A stretch of 56,994 nucleotides of DNA from an uncultured Oscillospiraceae bacterium (GTDB lineage Bacteria; Bacillota; Clostridia; Oscillospirales; Oscillospiraceae), in assembly GCA_934636865.1 (NCBI GenBank), contig CAKUBI010000008.1:1-56994 (forward strand), in the 5' to 3' direction. The notes under the pieces are model-generated. The model did no database searches. It was not told the origin of the DNA and saw nothing but the letters and a program-made list of their open reading frames with translations. Positions 1 through 7,251 of this stretch are shown here, in pieces. Position 1 is the first letter of the stretch. Each line of letters begins with the position of its first letter. The translations under genes were made by a program, and so were the position numbers.

Positions 1-75
1 CTGGTATAGCTCAGCTGGTAGAGCAACTGATTTGTAATCAGTAGGTCGGGGGTTCGAATCCGTCTACCAGCTCCA
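1..75 (+). tRNA. tRNA-Thr (anticodon TGT), first base cut off
   Basis: The cloverleaf is complete except for the first acceptor base, which lies before the window. The anticodon stem-loop around ACTGATTTGTAATCAGT places TGT in the anticodon. The T-arm reads GGTTCGAATCC and the gene-encoded CCA is at 73-75. It is followed 26 bases later by tRNA-Tyr and is probably co-transcribed with it. Confidence 0.96.
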
Positions 76-101
76 CCGACAAAAACAGCAGAACTGAATA
101 T

Positions 102-186
102 GGGGGAATTCCCGAGTGGCCAAAGGGGGCAGACTGTAAATCTGTTGTCAGTGACTTCGGTGGTTCGAATCCACCTTCCCCCACCA
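102..186 (+). tRNA. tRNA-Tyr (anticodon GTA)
   Basis: An 85-base tRNA with a long variable arm (class II). The anticodon loop CTGTAAA at 134-140 gives GTA at 136-138. The T-arm reads GGTTCGAATCC and CCA is encoded at 184-186. Its last 21 bases recur at 306-326. A terminator hairpin begins directly at the 3' end. Confidence 0.97.
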
Positions 187-222
187 AGAACGAGTTGATT
201 TTATCAGCTCGTTCTTTTTTTG
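186..222 (+). terminator. Terminator of the tRNA-Thr/tRNA-Tyr unit
   Basis: The stem GAACGAGTTGA (188-198) pairs with TCAGCTCGTTC (204-214) and is followed by a run of seven T. It starts at the tRNA-Tyr 3' end and is the natural stop for the two-tRNA transcript. Confidence 0.9.
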
Positions 223-305
223 AGTTGTGGATTCGAAGGGGAAGCGGGGGTGAATGATGCGCCGGTGGCGCATCAGAGCCGCGGAACGGCCTGCCCGCAG
301 GCAGG

Positions 306-326
306 CGAATCCACCTTCCCCCACCA
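306..326 (+). repeat. Second copy of the tRNA-Tyr 3' end
   Basis: These 21 bases are identical to 166-186, the T-arm/acceptor/CCA end of tRNA-Tyr, exactly 140 bases downstream. No tRNA body precedes the copy. The 119 bases between hold a 9-bp perfect hairpin (255-263 with 267-275) and no gene. This could be a leftover of a decayed tandem tRNA gene or an attachment-site scar of a lost element. Confidence 0.85.
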
Positions 327-366
327 TTATCGAGCGGACGCTTGCGTCTGCTCGATAATTTTTTTG
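326..366 (+). terminator. Second terminator after the tRNA 3' copy
   Basis: A 16-bp stem (326-341 with 344-359, one G-U pair, two-base loop) is followed by seven T. It begins directly after the repeated CCA end, as the first terminator does after tRNA-Tyr. Confidence 0.88.
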
Positions 367-383
367 CTTGTCCCACAAGTCAA

Positions 384-427
384 AAATATCGAGCTGGCAC
401 GGCGTGCCGACTCGATATTTTTTCTTT
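384..427 (+). terminator. Third stacked terminator
   Basis: AAATATCGAG (384-393) pairs with CTCGATATTT (411-420), and an inner GGCAC/GTGCC stem (396-400 with 404-408) extends it. A T-rich tail follows. With the two hairpins before it this makes three consecutive terminators upstream of the XRE gene. Confidence 0.8.
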
Positions 428-510
428 CTCTAATTGTCTTTCCTTCTCTTTCAGCGCCGCGCGGAGGAGCGGATCGGGCGGCGATCGGCACGGCGCGCCT
501 CCAAAAACAA

Positions 511-645
511 CAAGGTTTCTGTCAGCAGGATCAAGATATCACAAGAATCTTGATATGTCAAGAATATTTTAACAAGATTCTTGTTAAAATTGATTGACAG
601 AAACAAGCTTCTGCGCTAAAATGTGCACGAATCGGTCGAAGCTTG
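511..645 (+). promoter_or_regulatory. 31-bp periodic operator array upstream of the XRE gene
   Basis: Near-palindromes of the form CAAG-N3-CTTG start at 511 (CAAGGTTTCTG), 542 (CAAGAATCTTG), 573 (CAAGATTCTTG) and 604 (CAAGCTTCTGC). A right half-site (CTTG, 642-645) fits the next register at 635. The spacing is exactly 31 bp each time, about three helical turns. The copy at 573 sits in a longer perfect palindrome (567-589). A further 10-bp inverted repeat links 515-524 with 595-604. The array brackets the promoter and is most simply the autoregulatory operator of the XRE protein. Confidence 0.7.
594..622 (+). promoter_or_regulatory. Sigma-A promoter of the XRE gene
   Basis: TTGACA (594-599), a 17-bp spacer, then TAAAAT (617-622). 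The -35 lies just after the strongest operator palindrome and the spacer contains the fourth operator copy, so repressor binding would block polymerase. Confidence 0.88.
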
Positions 646-665
646 TCTGTTTTGGAGGTGTTCTG

Positions 666-1007
666 ATGAGTTTTGGCGAACAGATGCGTCTGCGGCGCGA
701 GGAGCTCGCGCTGTCCCGCGCGCAGCTGGCGGAGGCGCTCGGCGTGTCACCCTCGGCCATCAGCAACTATGAAAACGACCTCAGCTCGCCCAAGGAGGAG
801 ATCCTGCTCCGGCTGTTTGACGCGCTGCGGGTGGACCCGAACTACCTCTACCGCGGCTCGTTCCGGGAGGAAGCGCGCGCGCTCACGCGCGAGGAGCAGG
901 ACCTGCTCGAGGCCTATCGCTCCCTGCCGCCGCTCGGACGGGAAACGGTGAAGGACCTGACGCGCTCGCTGTGCGCGCTTTGCAGCGCGCAGGAGACGGA
1001 AAGATAA
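666..1007 (+). CDS. XRE-family transcriptional regulator
   Basis: A 113-residue protein with an N-terminal lambda-repressor-type helix-turn-helix (about residues 4-60, recognition segment near VSPSAISNYEN) and a short C-terminal helical part without a recognisable sensor. The start at 666 is chosen because GGAGG lies 7 bases upstream and because the HTH begins right after it; a longer reading frame upstream would run through the promoter. The gene stands alone between terminators and the CobW operon. The periodic CAAG-N3-CTTG sites around its own promoter suggest negative autoregulation, perhaps by several cooperating dimers (inference). What signal it senses, and whether it also controls the CobW genes, cannot be told. 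Confidence 0.9.
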   Translation: MSFGEQMRLRREELALSRAQLAEALGVSPSAISNYENDLSSPKEEILLRLFDALRVDPNYLYRGSFREEARALTREEQDLLEAYRSLPPLGRETVKDLTRSLCALCSAQETER

Positions 1008-1039
1008 CGCAAAATGTGCCGTTTTTGCGGCGGAAGGAC

Positions 1040-1068
1040 TTGAATCGTTCACAAATGCGGCATATAAT
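1040..1068 (+). promoter_or_regulatory. Promoter of the CobW gene pair
   Basis: TTGAAT (1040-1045), a 17-bp spacer, then TATAAT (1063-1068), about 64 bases before the first CobW start. The leader contains AT-rich blocks with GGTAA/AAACC arms (1077-1110) that could bind a metal regulator, but no known Zur or Fur box is clear. Confidence 0.8.
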
Positions 1069-1131
1069 AACCACTCGGTAAAACGTGATAAACCAACTGG
1101 TAATATTTTCAGAAGAAGGAAGCGTATCCCC

Positions 1132-2283
1132 ATGACAAAAATTGATATTTTCTCCGGCTTTCTGGGCGCCGGCAAGACCACGCTCATCAAAAAGCTGATC
1201 GCCGAGGCCTACAGCGGCGAAAAGCTCGTGCTGATCGAAAACGAATTCGGCGAGATCAACATCGACGGCGGGTTCCTCAAGGAGTCCGGCATTGAGATCT
1301 CCGAAATGTCCGCGGGCTGCATCTGCTGCTCCCTCGTCGGCGACTTCAACAAGGCGCTCAAGGAAGTGGTCGCGCAGTTCCACCCCGACCGCGTGCTCAT
1401 CGAGCCGAGCGGCGTGGGCAAGCTCTCCGACGTGATCGTCGCCGTGCAGCGCACGGTGGACGAGTGCCCCGGCGAGCTGAAGCTCAACAGCTATGTCACC
1501 GTGGCCGACGCGAGCAAGGTCAAGGTGTATATGAAGAACTTCGGCGAGTTCTACAACAACCAGATCGAAGCCGCCGGCACGATCATTCTCTCCCGCACGC
1601 AGAAGCTCTCGCAGGAAAAGCTCGAGGCCGCCGCCGCGATGCTGCGCGAGAAGAACCCCGACGCCGCCATCCTCACGACGCCGTGGGACGAGCTGGACGG
1701 CAAGACCATCCTCTCCGCCGTGGAGAAGGTGTCGCTCAGCGACGAGCTTCTTGAAAAGATGCGCCGCGAGCATGAGATCGAAGAGGCCGAGCACGAGCAT
1801 GAGCATCACCATCATCACGATCACGATGAGCATGACGAGCACGACCATGAGCACCATCATGACCATGACGAGGATGAGCATGACCACGATCATCATCACG
1901 ACCATGACCATGACGAGCACGATCACGACGAGCACGAGCACCACCATCACCACGACGGCGAGGAGTGCGATGATCCTGAATGCGAGTGCCACCATCACCA
2001 TCATCACCATGCCGACGATGTGTTCTCGTCCTGGGGCAGGGAAACGCCGAAGAAGTTCAGCAAGGCCGCGCTCGAGGAGATGCTGGGCAGGCTCGACAGC
2101 GGCGACTATGGACACATCCTGCGTGCCAAGGGCATCGTGAACGGCGAGGACGGCTGGCTCGAATTCGACTACGTGCCCGAGGAACACGAGGTCCGCGCGG
2201 GCCATCCCGACTATACGGGCCGCCTGTGCGTCATCGGCGCGGAGCTCCAGGAGCACGAGCTTGCAGAACTGTTTGGAGTGTAA
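1132..2283 (+). CDS. CobW/G3E-family metallochaperone GTPase with His-rich insert
   Basis: A 383-residue GTPase of the CobW/COG0523 family, cytoplasmic proteins that deliver metals to target enzymes. The P-loop GFLGAGKTT lies at residues 9-17. The family metal-site motif CICC is at 63-66. A roughly 80-residue stretch at about 213-293 is built almost entirely of His, Asp and Glu and ends in a Cys-rich piece (GEECDDPECEC) before seven more His. The CobW C-terminal domain follows. The His/Cys insert lies between the two domains and would bind Zn, Ni or Co. The gene is co-transcribed with a second CobW-type GTPase starting 4 bases after its stop. The metal and client are not shown by sequence; zinc (ZNG1/YciC-like) or nickel are the family precedents. 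Confidence 0.92.
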   Translation: MTKIDIFSGFLGAGKTTLIKKLIAEAYSGEKLVLIENEFGEINIDGGFLKESGIEISEMSAGCICCSLVGDFNKALKEVVAQFHPDRVLIEPSGVGKLSDVIVAVQRTVDECPGELKLNSYVTVADASKVKVYMKNFGEFYNNQIEAAGTIILSRTQKLSQEKLEAAAAMLREKNPDAAILTTPWDELDGKTILSAVEKVSLSDELLEKMRREHEIEEAEHEHEHHHHHDHDEHDEHDHEHHHDHDEDEHDHDHHHDHDHDEHDHDEHEHHHHHDGEECDDPECECHHHHHHHADDVFSSWGRETPKKFSKAALEEMLGRLDSGDYGHILRAKGIVNGEDGWLEFDYVPEEHEVRAGHPDYTGRLCVIGAELQEHELAELFGV

Positions 2284-2286
2284 TTG

Positions 2287-3216
2287 ATGGATATTCCTGT
2301 TTATCTGGTCGCCGGCTTTCTCGACGCCGGCAAGACGAGCTTTATCAACGGCATTTTGGAAGACGGCTTCGCCCGCGAGGACAAGACCCTTCTCATCTGC
2401 TGCGAGGAGGGCGACGAAGAATACGAGAAAAAGGCGCTCGACAACGTCACCGTCGTGACGGTGGACGACGAGGAGGAGTTGACGCTCGCGTTCTGCAAGG
2501 AGCTTGAAAAGAAGCACCACCCCAAGCAGGTGCTCATCGAGTACAACGGCATGTGGCAGATGGAAAAGCTCTACCGCGAGGTGCTGCCCGCGAACTGGGT
2601 GCTCTATCAGATCATGACCTTCGTGCAGGCGCCGACGTTCGAACTGTTTGTGAAGAACATGGGCCAGCTCATGATGGAAAAGATCACAAACGCGGACATG
2701 CTGGTCTTTAACCGCTGCGACGACAAGCTCAAAGAGAGCCTGCGCGCGCGGAACCTGCGCATGGTCAACCGCCGCGCGGATATCTACCTTGAGGATAACG
2801 ACGGCAACAGCGAGGATTACCTCACGGGCGACGAGTGCCCGTTCGACATGACGCCAGAGCTGATCGACATCCCGGACGACGACTACGGCGTGTGGTACGT
2901 CGATGCGATGGACCATCCCGACCGCTGGGACGGCAAGAAGGTCCACATGAAGCTCGTCATGTGCCACTCGAAGAAGTTCCCCGGCATCCACTGCCCCGGC
3001 CGCTTCGTGATGACCTGCTGCGAAAACGACATCCAGTTCGTCGGCATCGTCGCCAAGGGCGACAGCCTGAAGGCCTACAAGAACCGCGACTGGGTGGACG
3101 TCACCGCCACGGTCAGGAAGGAGCACATCGACGCCTACGAGGGCGATGGCCCGGTGCTGTATGTGGAAAGGATCACCACCACGTCGAAGCCCGCGCAGGA
3201 GGTCGTGACGTTCTGA
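2287..3216 (+). CDS. Second CobW-like P-loop GTPase
   Basis: A 309-residue G3E-type GTPase with a P-loop at residues 10-17 (GFLDAGKT) and an ICC motif soon after in place of the canonical CXCC. It lacks the His-rich insert of its upstream neighbour. The start is the ATG at 2287 rather than the in-frame TTG at 2284; the ribosome binding site GGAG overlaps the end of the upstream gene. The two genes are nearly contiguous and translationally coupled, so the proteins may act as a pair. The C-terminal half (about 200-309) matches the CobW C-terminal fold only loosely. Role inferred: metal trafficking; substrate unknown. Confidence 0.88.
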   Translation: MDIPVYLVAGFLDAGKTSFINGILEDGFAREDKTLLICCEEGDEEYEKKALDNVTVVTVDDEEELTLAFCKELEKKHHPKQVLIEYNGMWQMEKLYREVLPANWVLYQIMTFVQAPTFELFVKNMGQLMMEKITNADMLVFNRCDDKLKESLRARNLRMVNRRADIYLEDNDGNSEDYLTGDECPFDMTPELIDIPDDDYGVWYVDAMDHPDRWDGKKVHMKLVMCHSKKFPGIHCPGRFVMTCCENDIQFVGIVAKGDSLKAYKNRDWVDVTATVRKEHIDAYEGDGPVLYVERITTTSKPAQEVVTF

Positions 3217-3244
3217 CCGCCGCGCGAAGCAAAAAACAACAGAA

Positions 3245-3278
3245 AAAGGGAGACGGAAAAACCGTCTCCCTTTTTTAT
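3245..3278. terminator. Bidirectional terminator between convergent operons
   Basis: GGGAGACGG pairs with CCGTCTCCC around a short A-rich loop, with T6 on the plus side and an A-rich flank that gives a U tract on the minus side. It ends both the CobW operon and the phosphohexomutase operon. Confidence 0.9.
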
Positions 3279-3286
3279 GCGTTCTA

Positions 3287-5011
3287 TCAGGCGAGCGTTG
3301 CGACCCAGGCGGAATACTTCGCGAGGTTCGCGTCGCGCTCCGCTGCATCCGCGCCCTTGGTGAGGATGTAGACCTTGATTTTCGGCTCGGTGCCGCTCGG
3401 GCGCACGACGATGTGCGTGCCGTCGGAGAGCTCAAAGCGCAGCACGTTCGAGCCTGCGAGCGCGATCTTCGTCACCGTGCCGCTCGCGGCGTCGCGCGCG
3501 GTGCCGTCCTGATAATCCTTGTAGGTCACGACCTTCACGCCCGCGATCTCGCTCGGCGGCGTTTCGCGCAGCGACTTCATGAGATTTGCCATCTTCTCCA
3601 CGCCGTCGAGACCCGGCATAACGAGGTTGTGCGTCTTTTCGCCGTACCAGCCGTACTTTTTGAAGAGCGCTTCGAGCGCGTCGAAAAGCGTCATGCCCTG
3701 GGAGTAGTACCACGCGGCCATCTCCGTGAGCAGGAGGGAGGCCGTGACGGCGTCCTTGTCGCGCACGTAATGGCCGATCATGTAGCCGTAGCTCTCCTCG
3801 TAGGAGAAGATGACGGTGTTTTTGCCCGCGCCCTCGAGCTCGTTCATTTTCTCGGCCATGAACTTAAAGCCCGTGAAGGTGTCGTAGCAGTCGAGACCGT
3901 TCGCTTCCGCCACGGCGCGCGCCATCTCGGTGGTGACGATGGTCTTGAGCGCGGCGGCGTTTGCGGGGAGCTTGCCCGCGCGCTTCATCGCGCCGATAAG
4001 ATAGTCGAGCAGCAGAACGCCCGTCTGGTTGCCGGTGACGGGCTGGAACTCGCCCTGACGGTCGCGCACCATGATGCCGACGCGGTCGCTGTCGGGGTCG
4101 GTGCCGAGGATGAAGTCAACGTCGTTCTTTTTGGCAAGGTCGATGGCGAGGTAGAAGCCCTCGGGATTTTCAGGGTTCGGGGAAACGACGGTGGGGAAGT
4201 TCCCGTCGATGACCATCTGCTCGGGCACGCAGAGAAGATGCCTGATGCCAAGACGGGTCAGCGCCTCAGGCACGAGCTTGTGGCCGCAGCCGTGGAAGGG
4301 CGTGTAGACGAGCTTGAAGTCGTCCGCGACCTTTTTGACGGTGTCGTAGTCATTGACCATGCTCATGACGTTTGCCATGAAGCGCTCGTCGCAGTCCGCG
4401 CCGAGCATCGTGATGAGGCCCTTCTGCACGGCTTCATCAAAATTCATCGACGTGACGCCGGTGAAAATGTCGATGCCCTCAAGCTCGCGCGCGATGGCGG
4501 CGGCGTGCTGGGGCGGCAGCTGCGCGCCGTCGGACCAGTAGACCTTGTAGCCGTTGTACTCCTTGGGGTTGTGGGACGCGGTCACGTTGATGCCCGCGGT
4601 GCAGCCGTACTCGCGCACGGCGAAGGAGAGCTCGGGCGTGGGACGCAGAGACTCGAAAAGGCGCACGGAAATGCCGTTGCCCGCCATGACGCAGGCCGCG
4701 GCGCGCGCGAACTCCATCGAGTGATTGCGGCAGTCCATGCAGATGGCGACGCCCTTTTTCATGGCGTCCTCCCCCTCTGCGCGGATGACGTTGGCAAAGC
4801 CCTGCGTCGCCCAGCGGATGACGTGGCGGTTCATGTTGTGCAGGCCGACGTACATCGTGCCGCGCAGACCTGCCGTGCCGAATTCGAGGGGGCCGTAGAA
4901 GCGGTTCTCAATCTCCTTTTCATCGTTTGCGATGGCCTTGAGCTCGTTTCTCTCCTCCTCGCTCAGCGCGGGGGAGGCGAGCCACTTTTCATATTCCTGA
5001 CGGTAATTCAT
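3287..5011 (-). CDS. Phospho-sugar mutase (alpha-D-phosphohexomutase)
   Basis: A 574-residue cytoplasmic enzyme of the phosphoglucomutase/phosphomannomutase superfamily, interconverting hexose 1- and 6-phosphates for cell-wall and glycan precursors. The active-site phosphoserine loop TASHNPKEYNG is near residue 145, the metal-binding DPDSDR loop near 300, and the phosphate-binding RPSGTEPKIK near 538. The length fits the PgcA-type mutases of Firmicutes. It is the last gene of the walJ-rlmH-DUF2007-like operon and its ATG overlaps the stop of the preceding gene by 4 bases. Whether glucose or mannose phosphates are preferred cannot be decided from sequence alone. Confidence 0.95.
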   Translation of the reverse strand: MNYRQEYEKWLASPALSEEERNELKAIANDEKEIENRFYGPLEFGTAGLRGTMYVGLHNMNRHVIRWATQGFANVIRAEGEDAMKKGVAICMDCRNHSMEFARAAACVMAGNGISVRLFESLRPTPELSFAVREYGCTAGINVTASHNPKEYNGYKVYWSDGAQLPPQHAAAIARELEGIDIFTGVTSMNFDEAVQKGLITMLGADCDERFMANVMSMVNDYDTVKKVADDFKLVYTPFHGCGHKLVPEALTRLGIRHLLCVPEQMVIDGNFPTVVSPNPENPEGFYLAIDLAKKNDVDFILGTDPDSDRVGIMVRDRQGEFQPVTGNQTGVLLLDYLIGAMKRAGKLPANAAALKTIVTTEMARAVAEANGLDCYDTFTGFKFMAEKMNELEGAGKNTVIFSYEESYGYMIGHYVRDKDAVTASLLLTEMAAWYYSQGMTLFDALEALFKKYGWYGEKTHNLVMPGLDGVEKMANLMKSLRETPPSEIAGVKVVTYKDYQDGTARDAASGTVTKIALAGSNVLRFELSDGTHIVVRPSGTEPKIKVYILTKGADAAERDANLAKYSAWVATLA

Positions 5012-5337
5012 TGCATGTCCTCCTGTTCCGGAATTTCATCAATGGGGCGGATCAGATTTTTCGCGTCCTCGAGCATGGACGCGGGCACGTAAAGCGACGT
5101 GCCCTGCGCGCTTGCGCCGAGCATGACCTTGCCGAAGGCTCCCTCGCCCTCGTACCGGCACAAAACGGGAATGCCATAGGCGCGGAGCATGGAGCAGAGC
5201 ATGTCCGTTTCGGCGTTCGCGTCCATCGAGAGCGTCAAAAACGCGGGCTCCTCGCTCTTCCCCTCGGCGTCTTTTGGCCAGCGCTCGGAAAGATCGTTCG
5301 GCGTTTTGCCCCAGGTGAGCTTCACTTCATCCGACAT
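5008..5337 (-). CDS. DUF2007-like small protein
   Basis: A 109-residue soluble protein. The middle (about 35-95) resembles the DUF2007 'putative signal transducing protein' fold: a helix containing LCSMLRAYGIPV followed by strands with LYVPASMLEDAKNLI, as in proteins that compare two short beta-alpha-beta units. No catalytic residues are evident. It overlaps the mutase start by 4 bases (ATGA), a sign of translational coupling, and follows rlmH by 30 bases with a strong AAAGGAGG site. Function unknown. Confidence 0.8.
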   Translation of the reverse strand: MSDEVKLTWGKTPNDLSERWPKDAEGKSEEPAFLTLSMDANAETDMLCSMLRAYGIPVLCRYEGEGAFGKVMLGASAQGTSLYVPASMLEDAKNLIRPIDEIPEQEDMQ

Positions 5338-5367
5338 GGGCGGTTCCTCCTTTGTTTTGGTGGTGGA

Positions 5368-5850
5368 TCATTTGTGATATTTTGTCCCGGCCTCGATCTG
5401 GTAGGCGCGGTAGACCTGCTCGAGCAGCATTACGCGCGCTAAGTGATGCGGGAACGTCATCGGCGACATCGAGAGCCGCAGATCGGCCTTTTTCTTTAGA
5501 TCTTCGTCCAGCCCGAAGCTCGAGCCGATGAGAAACGTCAGCTGCGAGGCGCCGCGCGCGGCGAGCTGCTGCATCTTCTGCGAGAGCGCCACGCTGCTCA
5601 TCTCCTGCCCCTCGATGCACATGGCGATCAGCGCGCCGCCCTTTGGGAGCTTCTGCTCGACCAGAGCGGCTTCCTTTTTGAGCGCCTGACGGATCTCGCT
5701 CTCGCCCGGATCGTCGCCAAGGCGCTGCTCGGGCAGCTCCAGAAGTTCCAGCTTACAACAGCGCGAGAGCCGCTTTTCGTATTCCTTCACGGCCTGCTCA
5801 TAAAAGGCTTCCTTCAGCTTCCCGACGCAAAGGACGGTGATCTTCTGCAT
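5368..5850 (-). CDS. rlmH: 23S rRNA (pseudouridine1915-N3)-methyltransferase RlmH
   Basis: A 160-residue SPOUT-class methyltransferase that methylates pseudouridine 1915 in helix 69 of 23S rRNA, on the assembled ribosome. The diagnostic knot segment FLIGSSFGLDE and the C-terminal FPHHLARVMLLEQVYRA...YHK tail are intact, and the length is the usual one. It starts inside the 3' end of walJ (37-base overlap), the same walJ-rlmH order seen in many Firmicutes. Confidence 0.97.
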   Translation of the reverse strand: MQKITVLCVGKLKEAFYEQAVKEYEKRLSRCCKLELLELPEQRLGDDPGESEIRQALKKEAALVEQKLPKGGALIAMCIEGQEMSSVALSQKMQQLAARGASQLTFLIGSSFGLDEDLKKKADLRLSMSPMTFPHHLARVMLLEQVYRAYQIEAGTKYHK

Positions 5851-6605
5851 ATGTGTACCTCACTGATCGTGTCGCGCGGCGCGGCGGAAAGGCGGACGCT
5901 CAGCCCGCTCGCCTGCAGGGCGCGGCCCACGGTGTATTCCGCGAGCTGGGGGGTGTTGTTCTCGCCGCTCAGGTGCGCGAGCAGAATGTCGCTCGTGCCG
6001 GCGCGGACGCATTCAACGGCGAATTCCGCCGCCGTTTCGTTGGATAAATGCCCGCATTCGCCGAGAATGCGCTGCTTGAGATAGTAGGGATACGGGCCGG
6101 TCTTGAGCATTTCAACGTCGTGGTTGGCCTCGAGCAGCAGCATGTCCGCGCCGAGGGCGAGGTCGTGCGCTTCGCCGGTGATAACGCCCGTGTCCGTCAG
6201 CACGGCAAGCGAGCCGTCCGTGCTTTCTATGCGGTAGCCCACGCTCTCCCGTGCGTCGTGCGAGGTGTGAAAGCTCTTCACATGCAGCGCGCCGACGGTA
6301 AATTCATCCCCCGCGGGAAAGGTGCAGACGCGCGGCGCGGGATAGTTGAGCACGCTTGCCGTGCCGCGGCTTGCGTAGAGCCTTGCTTCGCACTTTTTCG
6401 CGAGCGTTCCGAGCCCGCGCACGTGGTCGATGTGCTCGTGTGTGATGAGGATGCCGTCAAGGTCCGCAAGCGTGAGACCGAGCGTCGCGAGCGCCTGCGT
6501 GATGCGGCGGCAGGAAATGCCCGCGTCGATGAGGATATGGGTGTTTTCATGGCAGACGAGCGCGGCGTTGCCCGCGCTCGAGCTGGCGATGGTATAAAAT
6601 TCCAT
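5814..6605 (-). CDS. walJ: MBL-fold metallohydrolase WalJ/YycJ
   Basis: A 263-residue metallo-beta-lactamase-fold protein. The metal motif THEHIDH is near residues 54-60, with further conserved His in SFHTSHD and in LLAHLSGENN. YycJ/WalJ proteins are implicated in 5'-3' exonuclease activity and in coordinating cell division with replication in Firmicutes. It is the first gene of its operon, with a good promoter 31-59 bases upstream. The last 12 codons overlap rlmH in another frame. No walRK two-component genes are nearby, so the linkage usual in Bacillus is absent here. Confidence 0.93.
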   Translation of the reverse strand: MEFYTIASSSAGNAALVCHENTHILIDAGISCRRITQALATLGLTLADLDGILITHEHIDHVRGLGTLAKKCEARLYASRGTASVLNYPAPRVCTFPAGDEFTVGALHVKSFHTSHDARESVGYRIESTDGSLAVLTDTGVITGEAHDLALGADMLLLEANHDVEMLKTGPYPYYLKQRILGECGHLSNETAAEFAVECVRAGTSDILLAHLSGENNTPQLAEYTVGRALQASGLSVRLSAAPRDTISEVHICRRSPSFASGS

Positions 6606-6635
6606 GGGTCGGTTCCTTTGTATCGATTCATAAAA

Positions 6636-6664
6636 ATCATATCACAGCCGCGCGCAATAGTCAA
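6636..6664 (-). promoter_or_regulatory. Promoter of the walJ operon
   Basis: Read on the minus strand: TTGACT (6664-6659), a 17-bp spacer, then TATGAT (6641-6636). The -35 overlaps the T-tract of the terminator of the preceding gene. Confidence 0.82.
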
Positions 6665-6690
6665 AAGAAAAAGCCCTCGCGTGAGGGCTT
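6663..6690 (-). terminator. Terminator of the DUF4830 gene
   Basis: On the minus strand AAGCCCTC-ACGC-GAGGGCTT (6690-6671) is followed by TTTCTTTT. It separates this gene from the walJ operon. Confidence 0.88.
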
Positions 6691-6699
6691 GCGCCTTAT

Positions 6700-7161
6700 T
6701 CAGGCGGCGGGGAAGGCGAGCGGGGCCATAAAGCCGTTTTCGCCGGTGCAGACGATGTCGCCCGCGGCGACGACGCCGTCGCAGACATAGAGGTCCGCCT
6801 GGCAGGGGAGGGACGCGCCCGGGTAATTCGTCACAACATAGGTGTAGCGAAGAAGCGTTTTGCCGCAGCAGCGGCTGAGGTCGAAGCCCTGCTCGAGTTG
6901 GAGGGCGTTGTAGCTTTCGTAGGGCTCTTCGAGCGTGTCGCCCAGCGTGACGCTCAGCGTTTCGATGGGCTGCTCATTGACCTTCCAGCCGAGGGAGACG
7001 AGGTACGCGACGCGCTGCTCGTTCGTTTCGGCGGGGATGGACGGCGCTTCGTCCGCTTTCCGGCACGCGCGCGGCAGCACGGTGAGCGCGAGCACGAGGA
7101 AGAGCATGGCGACGGCCGCGAGGACGCGGCGCCTGGAAAATTTTGCGGTGACGATGAACAA
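6700..7161 (-). CDS. DUF4830-containing membrane-anchored protein
   Basis: A 153-residue protein with one N-terminal hydrophobic segment (about 12-30, VLAAVAMLFLVLALTVLP) and an extracellular domain that matches the DUF4830 pattern: YLVSLGWKVNEQP, then YNALQLEQGFDLSRCCGK, YTYVVTNYPG and a C-terminal GENGFMAP. Small secreted proteins of this family are common in Clostridia; their role is unknown. Two adjacent Cys (residues about 98-99) are in the domain. It is monocistronic, ends at its own terminator, and is divergent from the pseudouridine synthase gene. Confidence 0.85.
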   Translation of the reverse strand: MFIVTAKFSRRRVLAAVAMLFLVLALTVLPRACRKADEAPSIPAETNEQRVAYLVSLGWKVNEQPIETLSVTLGDTLEEPYESYNALQLEQGFDLSRCCGKTLLRYTYVVTNYPGASLPCQADLYVCDGVVAAGDIVCTGENGFMAPLAFPAA

Positions 7162-7251
7162 GCGAGATCACACCCTTTCCCCAAAAGGCTATTCCAACCG
7201 GCGCGAAAGTATGATAAGATGGCGCGAGAAGAACGAAAGGCGGGAAGGACT

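Noticed and set aside
1789..2012. Tandem repeat of CAY/GAY codons as a DNA repeat feature
   Set aside because: It is in frame within the CobW gene and best understood as a His/Asp-rich protein segment; the DNA units are irregular.
883..3435. An 850-codon minus-strand open frame, rich in Val, Leu, Met and His
   Set aside because: It is antisense to the two CobW genes and the XRE gene; the low-complexity part is the mirror of the His-rich codons. No RBS or protein motif.
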